Shown here piece by piece: positions 13,299-21,913 of a stretch of 64,000 nt of DNA; position 1 is the first letter of the stretch; each line of letters begins with the position of its first letter. Both the position numbers and the translations under genes were made by a program. Origin of the DNA: Mangrovimicrobium sp033283325 (GTDB taxonomy: Bacteria > Pseudomonadota > Gammaproteobacteria > Pseudomonadales > Halieaceae); the NCBI GenBank assembly GCA_033283325.1, contig JAWMQO010000007.1, positions 1 to 64,000 of the forward strand, in the 5' to 3' direction. The notes beneath the pieces are model-generated. The model searched no databases. It was given only the letters and a program-made list of their open reading frames with translations, and was not told the origin of the DNA.

Positions 13299-13337
13299 CA
13301 AGGCCAAGCAGCGGGACGCGCTTAACCCATCCCGCGA
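13293..13337 (+). repeat. attC site 26, truncated (end of array)
   Basis: R'' GCGTAAC 13293-13299 complements the R' of site 25 and is followed by AAGGCCAAGCAGCGGGACGCGC, like site 16, but no right half or R' box follows. It marks the boundary between the array and the chromosome. Confidence 0.8.
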
Positions 13338-13538
13338 AAGTCCAGGTACTCCGCGAGAGTGCAGTCACCTCGTGGAGTGGGTAAAGGGGGCTGCACTTCC
13401 CAGGCATATCAACACATTACAAGCTAATTGATTCCTGAACCGTCGGTTGGTTTACTGTAGTCCATATCAATCGAGCTGACTGGACATGGACATATCTGAG
13501 CGTTCGAAGTCTTCCTCTCCCCTCGCAGCGAACACACC
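13338..13538. other. Array-chromosome junction, no gene seen
   Basis: About 200 bp without a convincing frame. It includes a CTCCGCGAGAGTGCAGTCACCTCGTGGAG imperfect hairpin near 13350 that may be a remnant of another recombination site. Nothing else can be supported. Confidence 0.5.
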
Positions 13539-14045
13539 GTGCCAGCCCGGTCGCTAGCCGCTCTCGCTGTAGCTATTTGCATTGTTCCTTTACAAGCCAT
13601 AGCCGATAGTGGCTGCGAAAGCAGTGAGCACCGGCAGTTCGATTTCTGGCTTGGAAAGTGGGAAGTTCGCGCCGCCGAAGGGAAACTCGCCGGCTTCAAC
13701 GAGATATCCAGCGAGAACATGGGCTGCGTCCTCCACGAGCGTTACTCTACCGGCGATGGCTACAGTGGCCAGAGCTTCAATATCTATGACGCGTCGCGCA
13801 AGGTCTGGCACCAGACCTGGGTCGATAGTTCAGGGGAATTGCTTATTCTCGAGGGCGAGTTGGTCGGCGAAAGTATGATCCTGACTGGGCGCGCCACGGG
13901 GGCTGATGGGCAGGCTGTCGAGCATCGCATAACCTGGACTCCGCAGCCTGGCGGCAGCGTTCGCCAACACTGGGAGTCTGCAGTTGCCGGCGGAGAGTGG
14001 GAAACGGTTTTCGACGGTATGTATACGCGCGAAGGAGGGCGCTGA
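13539..14045 (+). CDS. Secreted DUF1579-like protein
   Basis: A 168-residue exported protein from GTG 13539. The signal peptide spans residues 1-22 (LAALAVAICIVPLQAIA). The mature part shows the family motifs HRQFDFWLGKWEV, GCVLHERY, WHQTWVDSSGELLILEG, ITWTPQPGG and VFDGMYTR, a beta-barrel of the lipocalin-like kind often annotated as DUF1579 or a hypothetical periplasmic protein. The function is not known. This is the first gene beyond the cassette array and has chromosomal GC content. Confidence 0.78.
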   Translation: MPARSLAALAVAICIVPLQAIADSGCESSEHRQFDFWLGKWEVRAAEGKLAGFNEISSENMGCVLHERYSTGDGYSGQSFNIYDASRKVWHQTWVDSSGELLILEGELVGESMILTGRATGADGQAVEHRITWTPQPGGSVRQHWESAVAGGEWETVFDGMYTREGGR

Positions 14046-14085
14046 TACGTCTGGAGGGCAGGGAGGTTTCAACCTCATTGCTACT

Positions 14086-14289
14086 TTGCTGGGCGCAATA
14101 GCTACGATTCTGCTGGCGTTTAATACATGGAAAGTCAGCCAGTTCGAAACTGAGCTGCGCGCGGCCGAAAGCGTCCGCGAACTCAATTTCCGAATCTACG
14201 CCTCTATTGCCGAGGCCATTGAATCCAACAATCCCCAACGCATCAGGGCAGTGTGCGCCCTGGTGGAAGCGCTGTCGAGTTCGACTTAA
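14086..14289 (+). CDS. Possible small membrane protein or gene fragment
   Basis: A frame of 67 residues from TTG 14086 (the frame is open further upstream but overlaps the preceding gene). One hydrophobic segment (LGAIATILLAFNTW) is followed by a charged helix (FETELRAAESVRELNFRIYASIAEAIES). No convincing start or ribosome-binding site fits, and the end looks abrupt. It may be the remains of a longer gene truncated at the array border. Confidence 0.35.
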   Translation: MLGAIATILLAFNTWKVSQFETELRAAESVRELNFRIYASIAEAIESNNPQRIRAVCALVEALSSST

Positions 14290-14584
14290 TGCCGATTGTC
14301 TCCGAAAATCCTACACCGTGGTATGTGAGCGTGTTCATTTACCCTTCGAATCGTGGGTAACTTTGATTAACGCAAGGGGTATCGTAGCGGAACAAAGAAA
14401 ATGAAGGGCTCCGGCCCCTCTATGCCTTTGTTCAAAGCGGCCAAGGCCATCCCCTGCCACCGACGAGCTGTTATACCCATCGTATCTTGACCGAGATCAA
14501 CGACAGAAGCGTTTCTGTGGTCTAGATTTGACGGTGGAGTTGTTTGTTTTTCGATTATAAATCGTCCTTGATTCCGGGGGCCCT
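14290..14584. other. Intergenic region, no gene seen
   Basis: About 295 bp with mixed composition. A TTGACG at 14528-14533 and an AT-rich GATTATAAAT at 14553-14562 may contribute to a promoter for the DUF3604 gene, although the spacing is longer than ideal. Confidence 0.4.
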
Positions 14585-16495
14585 ATGTTGCAGTTCCAAG
14601 CTGTTTCTTCATCGATAAGTACTGTCCTGGCTACCGCCACCCTGCTGTTTGCCTGCGCGATCAGCGCCCAGGATGCCCCGCCCGGGGCGCCGCTAGCGGA
14701 CGGCGGATACTCACCCTATCCCGAGGAAACGTTCCCCAATCAGGTCTTTTTCGGCGACACACATTTGCATACCAGCTATTCAACCGACGCCGGTATGTTC
14801 GGCGCAAGGCTGGGTCCTGAATCCGCCTACCGTTTCGCCAGGGGTGAAACGGTAATTTCCAGTACCGGCGTGCCCGCGCGGCTGCAGCGCCCGCTGGATT
14901 TCCTTGTGGTCGCCGATCACGCAGAAAACCTGGGGCTGGCGCCCTTGATCGAAGAATCCGATCCGCGCCTGATGGCGAGCGAGTGGGGCAAGCAGGTTCA
15001 CGATCTGACCAAGGCCGGAAAGCACGCTGAGGCCTACGCGCTGTGGGGTGCTGGCGTGACCACCCGCCAGGACCCACTGTCCGATATCGAAGGGCTGCAA
15101 TCCTCCATGTGGCAGCGTGTGACCCAGGCGGCAGAAGCTTTCAATACTCCCGGGCTGTTCACCGCATTCATCGGCTACGAGTGGACCTCGTCACCCGCGG
15201 GTAGCAACCTGCACCGGAATATTATTTTTCGCGACGGCAAGGACAAGGCCGACATGATCACCCCGATGTCGGTCTATGATTCCGAGGACCCGGAGGATCT
15301 CTGGCAGTGGATGGCCGATTACGAGCACCTGTCGGGTGGAAGGGTGCTGGCGATTCCCCATAACGGCAATCTTTCCAACGGCTTGATGTTCGATGACGTT
15401 ACCTTCACCAGTCGCAAACCGTTGGACCGCGACTACGCCGAGCGGCGCATGCGCTGGGAGCCGCTTTACGAGGTAACCCAGATCAAAGGCGATGGCGAGA
15501 CACACCCCACGCTGTCGACCAGCGACGAGTTTGCCGATTTCGAGACCTGGGATAAGGGCAGCTTCGGCGCGATCAAGGAAGCGGGAATGATACCCCGGGA
15601 GTATGCCCGCGAGGCTTATAAAAGGGGACTCGTGTACGCGGAGAAGCTCGGTGCCAACCCCTTCAAGTTTGGTCTCGTAGGTAGTACGGATGCGCACACA
15701 TCGTTGGCCACCACTACCGAAGACAATTTCTTTGGCAAGGTAGCTGCGGTGGAGCCCACAGCCAACCCGATCCGTTTCGATGAAAAAATTACCGGATACC
15801 TGCCAGATCCACAGGGGCGCGATTATTCCATTTACCACAGATCGAGCAGCGCCTCAGGTCTTGCTGCGGTCTGGGCGCGGGAGAATACGCGCGAGGCCCT
15901 GTGGGATGCGATGGCCCGCAAGGAGACCTTCGCCACGACAGGCACCCGGCTAAGAGTCAGGGTTTTCGGTGGCTTCGACTTTACGCAGGAAGACCTGAGC
16001 AGGTCGAATTTCGCCGCTCACGGTTACGCCCAGGGTGTTCCGATGGGGGGAGACCTTGTGCAATCGGCTAAGCCGCCAACCTTTCTGGTGCGAGCCCTGC
16101 GTGACCCCGACGGGGCGAACCTCGACCGCGTTCAGATGGTCAAGGGTTGGATTGATGCAAAGGGAGTAACGCAGGAGCGTGTCTATGACATCGCGGTTTC
16201 CGGTAGTCGCAGGATCGCCAGCGATGGCCGCTGCAGGGAACCTGTGGGTAACACGGTGGACGTGCAGCAGGCTACCTACACCAATGCTATCGGAGCCCCT
16301 TTATTGCAGGCATTCTGGTCCGACCCGGATTTCGATCCCAGCGCCAAATCGTTCTATTACGTCAGGGTTTTGGAGATTCCGACTCCGCGCTGGACGACCT
16401 ACGATGCGAAATATTTCGGCGTAAAACTCCCCGAAGGCCTGCCCGCGAGTATCCAGGAGCGCGCTTACACATCCCCGATCTGGTATTCGCCTTGA
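14585..16495 (+). CDS. Secreted DUF3604 (PHP-like) protein
   Basis: A 636-residue exported protein. The signal peptide ends near residue 28 (LLFACAISAQ). The DUF3604 domain begins with GDTHLHTSYSTDAG (57-70), a His-x-His metal motif like that of PHP and amidohydrolase phosphoesterases, continues with VVADHAEN (about 108) and GYEWTS, HNGN, and ends with STDAHTS (about 370), all plausible metal ligands. The family is frequent in marine proteobacteria, its substrate is not established, and hydrolase activity is inferred. The gene is isolated, with a convergent SDR gene downstream. Confidence 0.88.
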   Translation: MLQFQAVSSSISTVLATATLLFACAISAQDAPPGAPLADGGYSPYPEETFPNQVFFGDTHLHTSYSTDAGMFGARLGPESAYRFARGETVISSTGVPARLQRPLDFLVVADHAENLGLAPLIEESDPRLMASEWGKQVHDLTKAGKHAEAYALWGAGVTTRQDPLSDIEGLQSSMWQRVTQAAEAFNTPGLFTAFIGYEWTSSPAGSNLHRNIIFRDGKDKADMITPMSVYDSEDPEDLWQWMADYEHLSGGRVLAIPHNGNLSNGLMFDDVTFTSRKPLDRDYAERRMRWEPLYEVTQIKGDGETHPTLSTSDEFADFETWDKGSFGAIKEAGMIPREYAREAYKRGLVYAEKLGANPFKFGLVGSTDAHTSLATTTEDNFFGKVAAVEPTANPIRFDEKITGYLPDPQGRDYSIYHRSSSASGLAAVWARENTREALWDAMARKETFATTGTRLRVRVFGGFDFTQEDLSRSNFAAHGYAQGVPMGGDLVQSAKPPTFLVRALRDPDGANLDRVQMVKGWIDAKGVTQERVYDIAVSGSRRIASDGRCREPVGNTVDVQQATYTNAIGAPLLQAFWSDPDFDPSAKSFYYVRVLEIPTPRWTTYDAKYFGVKLPEGLPASIQERAYTSPIWYSP

Positions 16496-16582
16496 TCCTT
16501 CGCCAAGAGCGGCAGGGCCCTGGCGCGGCGCCGGGGATATCTTTGGTAGTGCGAACCGGGCCGTAAATTCCCGGAACGTACC

Positions 16583-17380
16583 TCAGCCTTCGAAGGGTTT
16601 ACGTTCTGCCAGCAGCGCGTCCTTGCACAGGAACTTGGTCGTCGACCAACCACCATCCAGCGCAATCGTCTGCCCGTTGATATAGCTGCCGCCTTCCGAG
16701 GCGAGGAAGTGAACCGTGTTGGCCACGTCGGCCATGGTGCCGTCCCGGTTGAAGGGCGTCTGCTCCTGGTTGCTGCGCTGGAAAGGTTCCGCTTCCCAGA
16801 ACGCGTCGGTCATTTCCGTGCGAATTACACCGGGTGCCACCACGTTGGTGCGAATGCCCTGCGCGCCGTAGTCCGCCGCCATCGCCTGGGTGAGGCCGAT
16901 CAGGCCGGCCTTGATGGCGCAGTAGATGCCCCCGGTCATGCCGCCGATCACGCCGAAGACCGAGCCGATGTTGATGATCGAGGAACCAGGCTGCATCACC
17001 TTGACCGCGGCGCGGCAGAACCAGAAGGGGCCCTTGAGGCTGATATCGATGACGTCGTTCATCATCTCGTCGGTGGTGTCGCCCACCGGCGCCCAGATAC
17101 CGGAGCCGGCATTGTTTACCAGGCAGTCGAGTTTGCCGAAGGCATCCACCGCCTTCTGCACAGCAGCCTCTGAAGTGGACGGGTCGGTCACGTCGCCTAC
17201 CACAACTTCGACCCTGGCCTGGTCCGCGAGGTCGGCAGCCAGGGCTTCCAGGCGCTCCTTGCGCCGCGCTACCACGACCAGGTCGAAGCCTTCGCTGGCG
17301 AGCTTGCGAGCGATGGCGTCGCCGATGCCTGAGCTGGCACCGGTGACCAGTGCGACGGGTTTCTGCGCGGAATCCTGCAT
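16583..17380 (-). CDS. Short-chain dehydrogenase/reductase
   Basis: A 265-residue classical SDR. Nucleotide-binding TGASSGIG (13-20), NNAG (89-92), catalytic Ser140 (INIGS), Tyr153 and Lys157 (YCAIK). The basic ARRKER after beta-2 (around 38-43) suggests NADP(H). The usual end GGWSTTKF. The substrate cannot be read from sequence; oxidation or reduction of a hydroxyl or keto group in the neighbouring catabolic route is likely. CAT at 17378-17380 gives the start, with GGAGA upstream on the minus strand. Confidence 0.9.
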   Translation of the reverse strand: MQDSAQKPVALVTGASSGIGDAIARKLASEGFDLVVVARRKERLEALAADLADQARVEVVVGDVTDPSTSEAAVQKAVDAFGKLDCLVNNAGSGIWAPVGDTTDEMMNDVIDISLKGPFWFCRAAVKVMQPGSSIINIGSVFGVIGGMTGGIYCAIKAGLIGLTQAMAADYGAQGIRTNVVAPGVIRTEMTDAFWEAEPFQRSNQEQTPFNRDGTMADVANTVHFLASEGGSYINGQTIALDGGWSTTKFLCKDALLAERKPFEG

Positions 17381-17593
17381 GGGAATCTCTCCGTAAATGC
17401 TGTTTCGATCTGCCGCGGGTTGGGGTGGCAGAGTCCTTGGTTATTTTCCTGTTGGCCGGTGTGTAAACCTTGAAGATGCTTACGTGTCCGGTGGGCTTGC
17501 AACGTTATACGCAATCGCTTGCGGGCGGGCAAGTTGGCGGGTTTGGGCTTGCGTGTGGGGTAAAGTTTTTTTGCCCCTCAGGGTGGGGCGGGG

Positions 17594-18688
17594 TCAGGTA
17601 CCCGGAAAGGGCTGCATGGAGGAGTCGACGATGTGGGCGCGGGCGCGCTGGCGGAACTGCTTGGGGGTCAGGCCGCTCCAGCGCTTGAAGGCGCGGCCGA
17701 AGCTGGACTGCTCCGCATAGCCGAGGAGGGCGGCGATGTCGTCCAGGGAGACATGCTCCAGCGCCAGGTAGCGGCGGGCGATCTCGTGGCGCTGGCGCTC
17801 CAGCAGGTCGGAGAAGACCAGGCCTTCCTCGGCGAGGTGGGCTTGTAAAGTGCGCACCGAGAGGCCCAGCTTGCTGGCACAGTGCTCAATGGAGCAGGAG
17901 CCGTTGGAGAGGCTGCCGCGGATGTAGTCCTCCACCCGCTGTGCCAGTGAAACCCGGGAAGTGTTTTTTACCTGTTCCAGGTAGCCCCCCAGCAGCTTGA
18001 ATACCGTCCGGTTGGCACTGGTGACCGGCTGGTCGAGCATGTGCACGGGGAAGGCGATGGCGTTGTCCGAGCTGGTGGGGTTGAAGCGGCAGCCGAGGGT
18101 GCGCTCCAGTTCCGGCACATCCTTTTGCATGGCGTCCACCGCAAGGTTGACGTAGCTGGGGCGGAAGTTGTCGCCGGAGACCAGGCGCAGCAGTTTCATG
18201 TCGAGCAGCACGGCCTGGTAGTTGGCCTGCTGGTTGATGCCGAGGTCGGCGCGCACGCCCCAGCGGATCTCGGCGACTTTCTCGCCCTCCACCAGTTGCA
18301 GCTCCGTGGCGGGGGAGTGGATGACCGGGATGTAGTCCATGAAGCTGGTGAGGGATTCCCGCACCGTCGAGGCCGAGCGGCACAGGGCGGCCACGCAGCC
18401 GAAGACGTCCGGGTTCTGTAGCTGGGCCAGCTGCAGGCCGAAGAGGGAGTCGTTGAAGGCGGTGCTGCAGTATTCGAAGAGGTCCACAAAGGACTTGCAG
18501 TCGACGAAATGCTCCGGGTCCGCGAGGATCGCCGGATCGATTTCGTGGCGTTCCAGGATTGCCGTGGGGTCTGCCCCCAGGCGGCGGATCAGGCCGGGGA
18601 AGGCGTGCAGGTTAGCTACCCGCATCTGCCCTTCGGCGGGCGTGGAGTCCAGCGGGCCGTCCACGCCAAAGAATATTTTGTCACCCAT
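17594..18688 (-). CDS. AraC-family regulator with Arabinose_bd-like domain
   Basis: A 364-residue transcription regulator. Residues about 25-215 match the N-terminal ligand domain common in OruR/ArgR-type AraC regulators (LIRRLGADP, FVDLFEYCS, FGLQLAQLQNP, YIPVIHSPATELQL). The C-terminal 95 residues carry the two-HTH AraC domain (CSIEHCASKLGLSVRTLQAHL, and IAALLGYAEQSSFGRAFKRWSGLTPKQFR). ATG 18688 is chosen because GGAG stands 9 bp upstream; a start at 18739 would add 17 residues without a good site. It is divergent from the aldo/keto reductase gene and may control it. Confidence 0.9.
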   Translation of the reverse strand: MGDKIFFGVDGPLDSTPAEGQMRVANLHAFPGLIRRLGADPTAILERHEIDPAILADPEHFVDCKSFVDLFEYCSTAFNDSLFGLQLAQLQNPDVFGCVAALCRSASTVRESLTSFMDYIPVIHSPATELQLVEGEKVAEIRWGVRADLGINQQANYQAVLLDMKLLRLVSGDNFRPSYVNLAVDAMQKDVPELERTLGCRFNPTSSDNAIAFPVHMLDQPVTSANRTVFKLLGGYLEQVKNTSRVSLAQRVEDYIRGSLSNGSCSIEHCASKLGLSVRTLQAHLAEEGLVFSDLLERQRHEIARRYLALEHVSLDDIAALLGYAEQSSFGRAFKRWSGLTPKQFRQRARAHIVDSSMQPFPGT

Positions 18689-18872
18689 CGTTATGTACTC
18701 CTTGCCCGGAGGGCAGGGGGCGATATCTCTGTCTTGCATGAATTGTCGATACTACCACGCGGATTGTCGGGTATGAAGCTAGGCTCTATGGCCTAATGAT
18801 CCCCCTTGCCGGGCCTGAATAACGAAAATCATTACACGGCAAGTCCTTTCCTCGCGGTACGGAGATCATCGA

Positions 18873-19946
18873 ATGGCGGATATGGAATACCGTTACCTTG
18901 GCGCATCTGGCCTGCAGGTGCCGGTACTCAGCTTTGGTTCGGCCACTTTTGGCGGCAAGGGTGAGTTTTTCGCCGCGATGGGCTCCAGCGGGGTCGACGA
19001 AGCTCGGCGAATGGTCGACATCTGCCTCGAATCAGGGGTGAACCTCTTCGATACTGCCGATGTCTATTCCGATGGCGCCAGCGAGGAAGTGCTCGGTGGC
19101 GCCATCCGCGGCCGCCGCGATGATGTCATCATCACCACCAAGATGAGCCTGGCCCTGGGGCCGGGGCCCAATCAGTCCGGATCGTCACGCTTGCGCTTGC
19201 ACCGCGGCGTGGAGGGCGCCTTGCAGCGGCTCGGCACGGATTACATCGATGTGCTGCAACTGCATGGCTTCGACGGCCACACCCCGGCGGAAGAGGTGCT
19301 CTCCACCATGGACGCGCTGGTCCGCGAGGGGAAGGTGCGCTACGTCGGCGTCTCCAATTTCACCGGCTGGCAGCTGATGAAGTCCCTCGGCATTGCCGAC
19401 CAGCGCGGCTGGCCGCGCTATGTCAGCCACCAGGTGCACTATTCCCTACTGACCCGCGACTACGAGTGGGAACTGATGCCCCTGGCCCAGGACCAGAACG
19501 TTGGCGCCATCGTCTGGAGCCCCCTGGCCTGGGGTCGCCTGGCCGGCAAGGTACGCCGCGGGCAGGCCGCCCCCGAAGGCAGCCGCCTGGACCAGGTCGC
19601 CCACTGGGGCCTGCCGGTGGACGAGGAGCAGATGTACGACGTAATCGACGTGCTCGACGGGATCGCCGAGGAGACCGGCAAGAGCCTGGCCCAGATTTCC
19701 CTCAACTGGCTGCTGCGCCGCCCCACCGTGGCCAGTGTAATCATCGGCGCGCGCACCGAGGAACAGCTGCGCGACAACCTCGGCGCGGTTGGCTGGGAGC
19801 TGAGCCCCGAGCAGGTGGCGCGGCTGGACGAGGTCAGCGCAACACGTCCGCCTTACCCCTATCTGTCCTATTACATCGACCGCGCTTTCAAGCGCCTGAA
19901 CCCGCCGCTGACCCTGGCGCGGGGGCGCTCGAAGGTGTCCCGTTGA
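18873..19946 (+). CDS. Aldo/keto reductase
   Basis: A 357-residue NADPH-dependent oxidoreductase of the AKR superfamily (YdjG/Tas-like). Catalytic tetrad visible: Asp60, Tyr65 (FDTADVYS), Lys90 (ITTK) and His131 (LQLHG). The C-terminal cofactor motif IIGARTEEQLRDNLGAV (about 289-305) and the SNFTGWQL segment are typical. It reduces aldehydes or ketones; the substrate is unknown. It is divergent from the AraC regulator at 17594, about 185 bp apart. Confidence 0.92.
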   Translation: MADMEYRYLGASGLQVPVLSFGSATFGGKGEFFAAMGSSGVDEARRMVDICLESGVNLFDTADVYSDGASEEVLGGAIRGRRDDVIITTKMSLALGPGPNQSGSSRLRLHRGVEGALQRLGTDYIDVLQLHGFDGHTPAEEVLSTMDALVREGKVRYVGVSNFTGWQLMKSLGIADQRGWPRYVSHQVHYSLLTRDYEWELMPLAQDQNVGAIVWSPLAWGRLAGKVRRGQAAPEGSRLDQVAHWGLPVDEEQMYDVIDVLDGIAEETGKSLAQISLNWLLRRPTVASVIIGARTEEQLRDNLGAVGWELSPEQVARLDEVSATRPPYPYLSYYIDRAFKRLNPPLTLARGRSKVSR

Positions 19947-20078
19947 AGGCGGGGACGACCCACTGCATGAATTGTCAAAAAGCCTACGCCAGATGTTGCC
20001 CTCCGGGGGCTTGCGCTGGTGTATCGTTGCACGCGATTACCGGGCCGGCCCCGGAATCTCCCAGGGAGGAGTGCCACT

Positions 20079-21896
20079 ATGTCATTTGAATTGAATCGCA
20101 AGCTCGCCACGCGGCGGGAGCCACTTGCCACCGACGCAACCATCGACCCGGTATCCGCGAGCATTATTCGCGGGGCGATGGAGACCGTCTCCTTCGAGGC
20201 GGCGACCTATCTCGGTCGCGCTGCGTCCTCGGCGATCATCAACCAGTCCAATGAGCGCAACGCCAGTATCGTCGATGCTCACGGGCGCCTGGCGGGTTCC
20301 GCCATCGGTACTCCTCACCTGAGCTTCGTCAGCCAGTTCACCGTGCGCTACGGCCTGGAGCACCTCGAGGATTACGACTGGGGCCCGGGTGACGTCTTCC
20401 TCGCCAACGATCCGGACGCCGGCGGCGGCCACCTGCCGGACTACAACGTTTACGCCCCGGTGTACGACGACAAGGGCGAACTGCTGATGGTGCAGTGCCT
20501 GCAGGCGCACCAGGGCGATACCGGCGGCAAGGACCCGGGCGGCTTTACCCTGGAAGCCACCGACATTTTCACCGAGGGGCTGGCCTTTCCCTGCGTGAAG
20601 CTGGTCGAGCGCGGCAAGATGCGCAAGGACCTCTTCGACATGGTGGTGCGCAACAACCGTTTCCCGTCCTTCGCCGGCGACCTCGCGGCGATGATCGGCG
20701 GCGTCCAGCACGCGGTGCGCCTGCTGGATAAACTCGTGGCCAAGTGGGGTTCGCCCATGGTCCGCGCCGCGATCAACTACAACATCGAGCACACCGAAAA
20801 GTGCGTGCGCGAGGTGGTCGCCAGCTGGCCCGACGGCACCTACGAGGCCGACGTGTTCATCGATCACGACGCGGTGGGCAAGCACAAGGATATCCGCGTG
20901 CACGTGGCCTGTAATATCCAGGGCGACAAGCTCACGGTCGATCTCACCGGTACCGACGACCGCCAGGACCTGGTGGGCGTCTGGAATACCTACGGCAATA
21001 CCCTGAGCTACGTCATGACCCAGGTGGTGGCGGCCATGGACCCGGACATCGTCAAGAACGAGGGCTTTTTCAACGCGGTGGACATCATCGTGCCCGAGGG
21101 CTGTATTGCCCAGCCGCCGCCCAACAAGCCGGCGGCCCTGGGTTCCTTCCACCCCGCCTGTGAGATCACCGAGGCGGTGTGCGTGGCACTGTCCGCCATC
21201 GTGCCTGAGCGCTCGGCACCGCAGGTCTACAAGATGGGTATGCCCAACGCGGTCATCGGCTTCAATGAGCAGGGCCAGATGTGGATGGACCAGGGCGTGG
21301 ATTCACGCACCCACGACGCCTCGGCGATCGAAGGCATGGACGGCTGGGGCTCCTGCCCGGCAGCCCTCGGCAACCTCCTGTTGTCCCAGGTTGAAGATGC
21401 AGAACAGCGCTTCCCGGTACTCAATATCAGCCGTGAAATGACCCAGGATTCCGAGGGCGCGGGGCGCTGGCGCGGCCAGCCCGGCAGCCTCAACGTCAAG
21501 AAAGTACTGGCGCCGACCACCGCCATGGCCTGGATGGTGACCTACGAGCACCCCCTGCGCGGCATGTGTGGCGGTGACGACGCCAGTCCCTACACCAACC
21601 ACTTCATGGTCGGCACGCCGCAAGAGCACCGGGTGGAGCTCTCCGCCAGCGAGGTTCTGCCGCCCGAGTCGGTGATTGCCTACCAGTACGGCGGCGGCGC
21701 GGGTTTCGCTCCCGCCCTGCAGCGCGACCCGGCAGCGGTCTGCGAAGACGTGCTGGACGAGATTGTCAGTGTCGAACGGGCACGGCAGAAGTACGGCGTG
21801 GTATTTACCGGCAGCGTGGAAGAGTTCGACCTGGCGGTGGATGAGGCTGCGACGGCAGCACTGCGCGAAGAAATGGCCGCGGAACGCGCGGCCTAG
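20079..21896 (+). CDS. hyuB: Hydantoinase B/oxoprolinase family subunit
   Basis: A 605-residue HyuB-type subunit. Features include DPVSASIIRGAMETVSFE at the start, RNASIVDAHGRL, the GDVFLANDPDAGGGHLPDY metal-site region (about 107-125), and the ADVFIDHDAVG middle region. ATG 20079 is chosen because AGGGAGGA lies just upstream; a longer frame begins at 20019 without one. Families with this pairing perform ATP-dependent hydrolysis of cyclic imides or lactams (5-oxoproline, hydantoin, caprolactam) or carboxylation of acetone-like ketones. It sits 17 bp before hyuA and is followed by two CoA-transferases, an unusual continuation. Confidence 0.92.
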   Translation: MSFELNRKLATRREPLATDATIDPVSASIIRGAMETVSFEAATYLGRAASSAIINQSNERNASIVDAHGRLAGSAIGTPHLSFVSQFTVRYGLEHLEDYDWGPGDVFLANDPDAGGGHLPDYNVYAPVYDDKGELLMVQCLQAHQGDTGGKDPGGFTLEATDIFTEGLAFPCVKLVERGKMRKDLFDMVVRNNRFPSFAGDLAAMIGGVQHAVRLLDKLVAKWGSPMVRAAINYNIEHTEKCVREVVASWPDGTYEADVFIDHDAVGKHKDIRVHVACNIQGDKLTVDLTGTDDRQDLVGVWNTYGNTLSYVMTQVVAAMDPDIVKNEGFFNAVDIIVPEGCIAQPPPNKPAALGSFHPACEITEAVCVALSAIVPERSAPQVYKMGMPNAVIGFNEQGQMWMDQGVDSRTHDASAIEGMDGWGSCPAALGNLLLSQVEDAEQRFPVLNISREMTQDSEGAGRWRGQPGSLNVKKVLAPTTAMAWMVTYEHPLRGMCGGDDASPYTNHFMVGTPQEHRVELSASEVLPPESVIAYQYGGGAGFAPALQRDPAAVCEDVLDEIVSVERARQKYGVVFTGSVEEFDLAVDEAATAALREEMAAERAA

Positions 21897-21913
21897 GAAT
21901 CGGGGACGAGTTA

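Larger units (their letters stand above)
1..13337 (+). other. Integron gene-cassette array, distal part
   Basis: Twenty-six attC sites separated by about 170 to 900 bp, each gap holding one short gene usually on the + strand, define a sedentary chromosomal integron array. At most junctions the R'' box of a site (RYYYAAC) is the exact reverse complement of the R' box (GTTRRRY) that opened the cassette, as expected for circular cassettes inserted by an integron integrase. Orientation (gene then attC, left to right) places attI and intI upstream of the window. No integrase gene is visible here. The right end is decayed: an IS-split attC, a toxin pseudogene and a truncated last attC. Confidence 0.95.

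Noticed and set aside
1..13337. Search for an integron integrase or attI in the window
   Set aside because: No tyrosine-recombinase frame is present; orientation places it to the left of the window.
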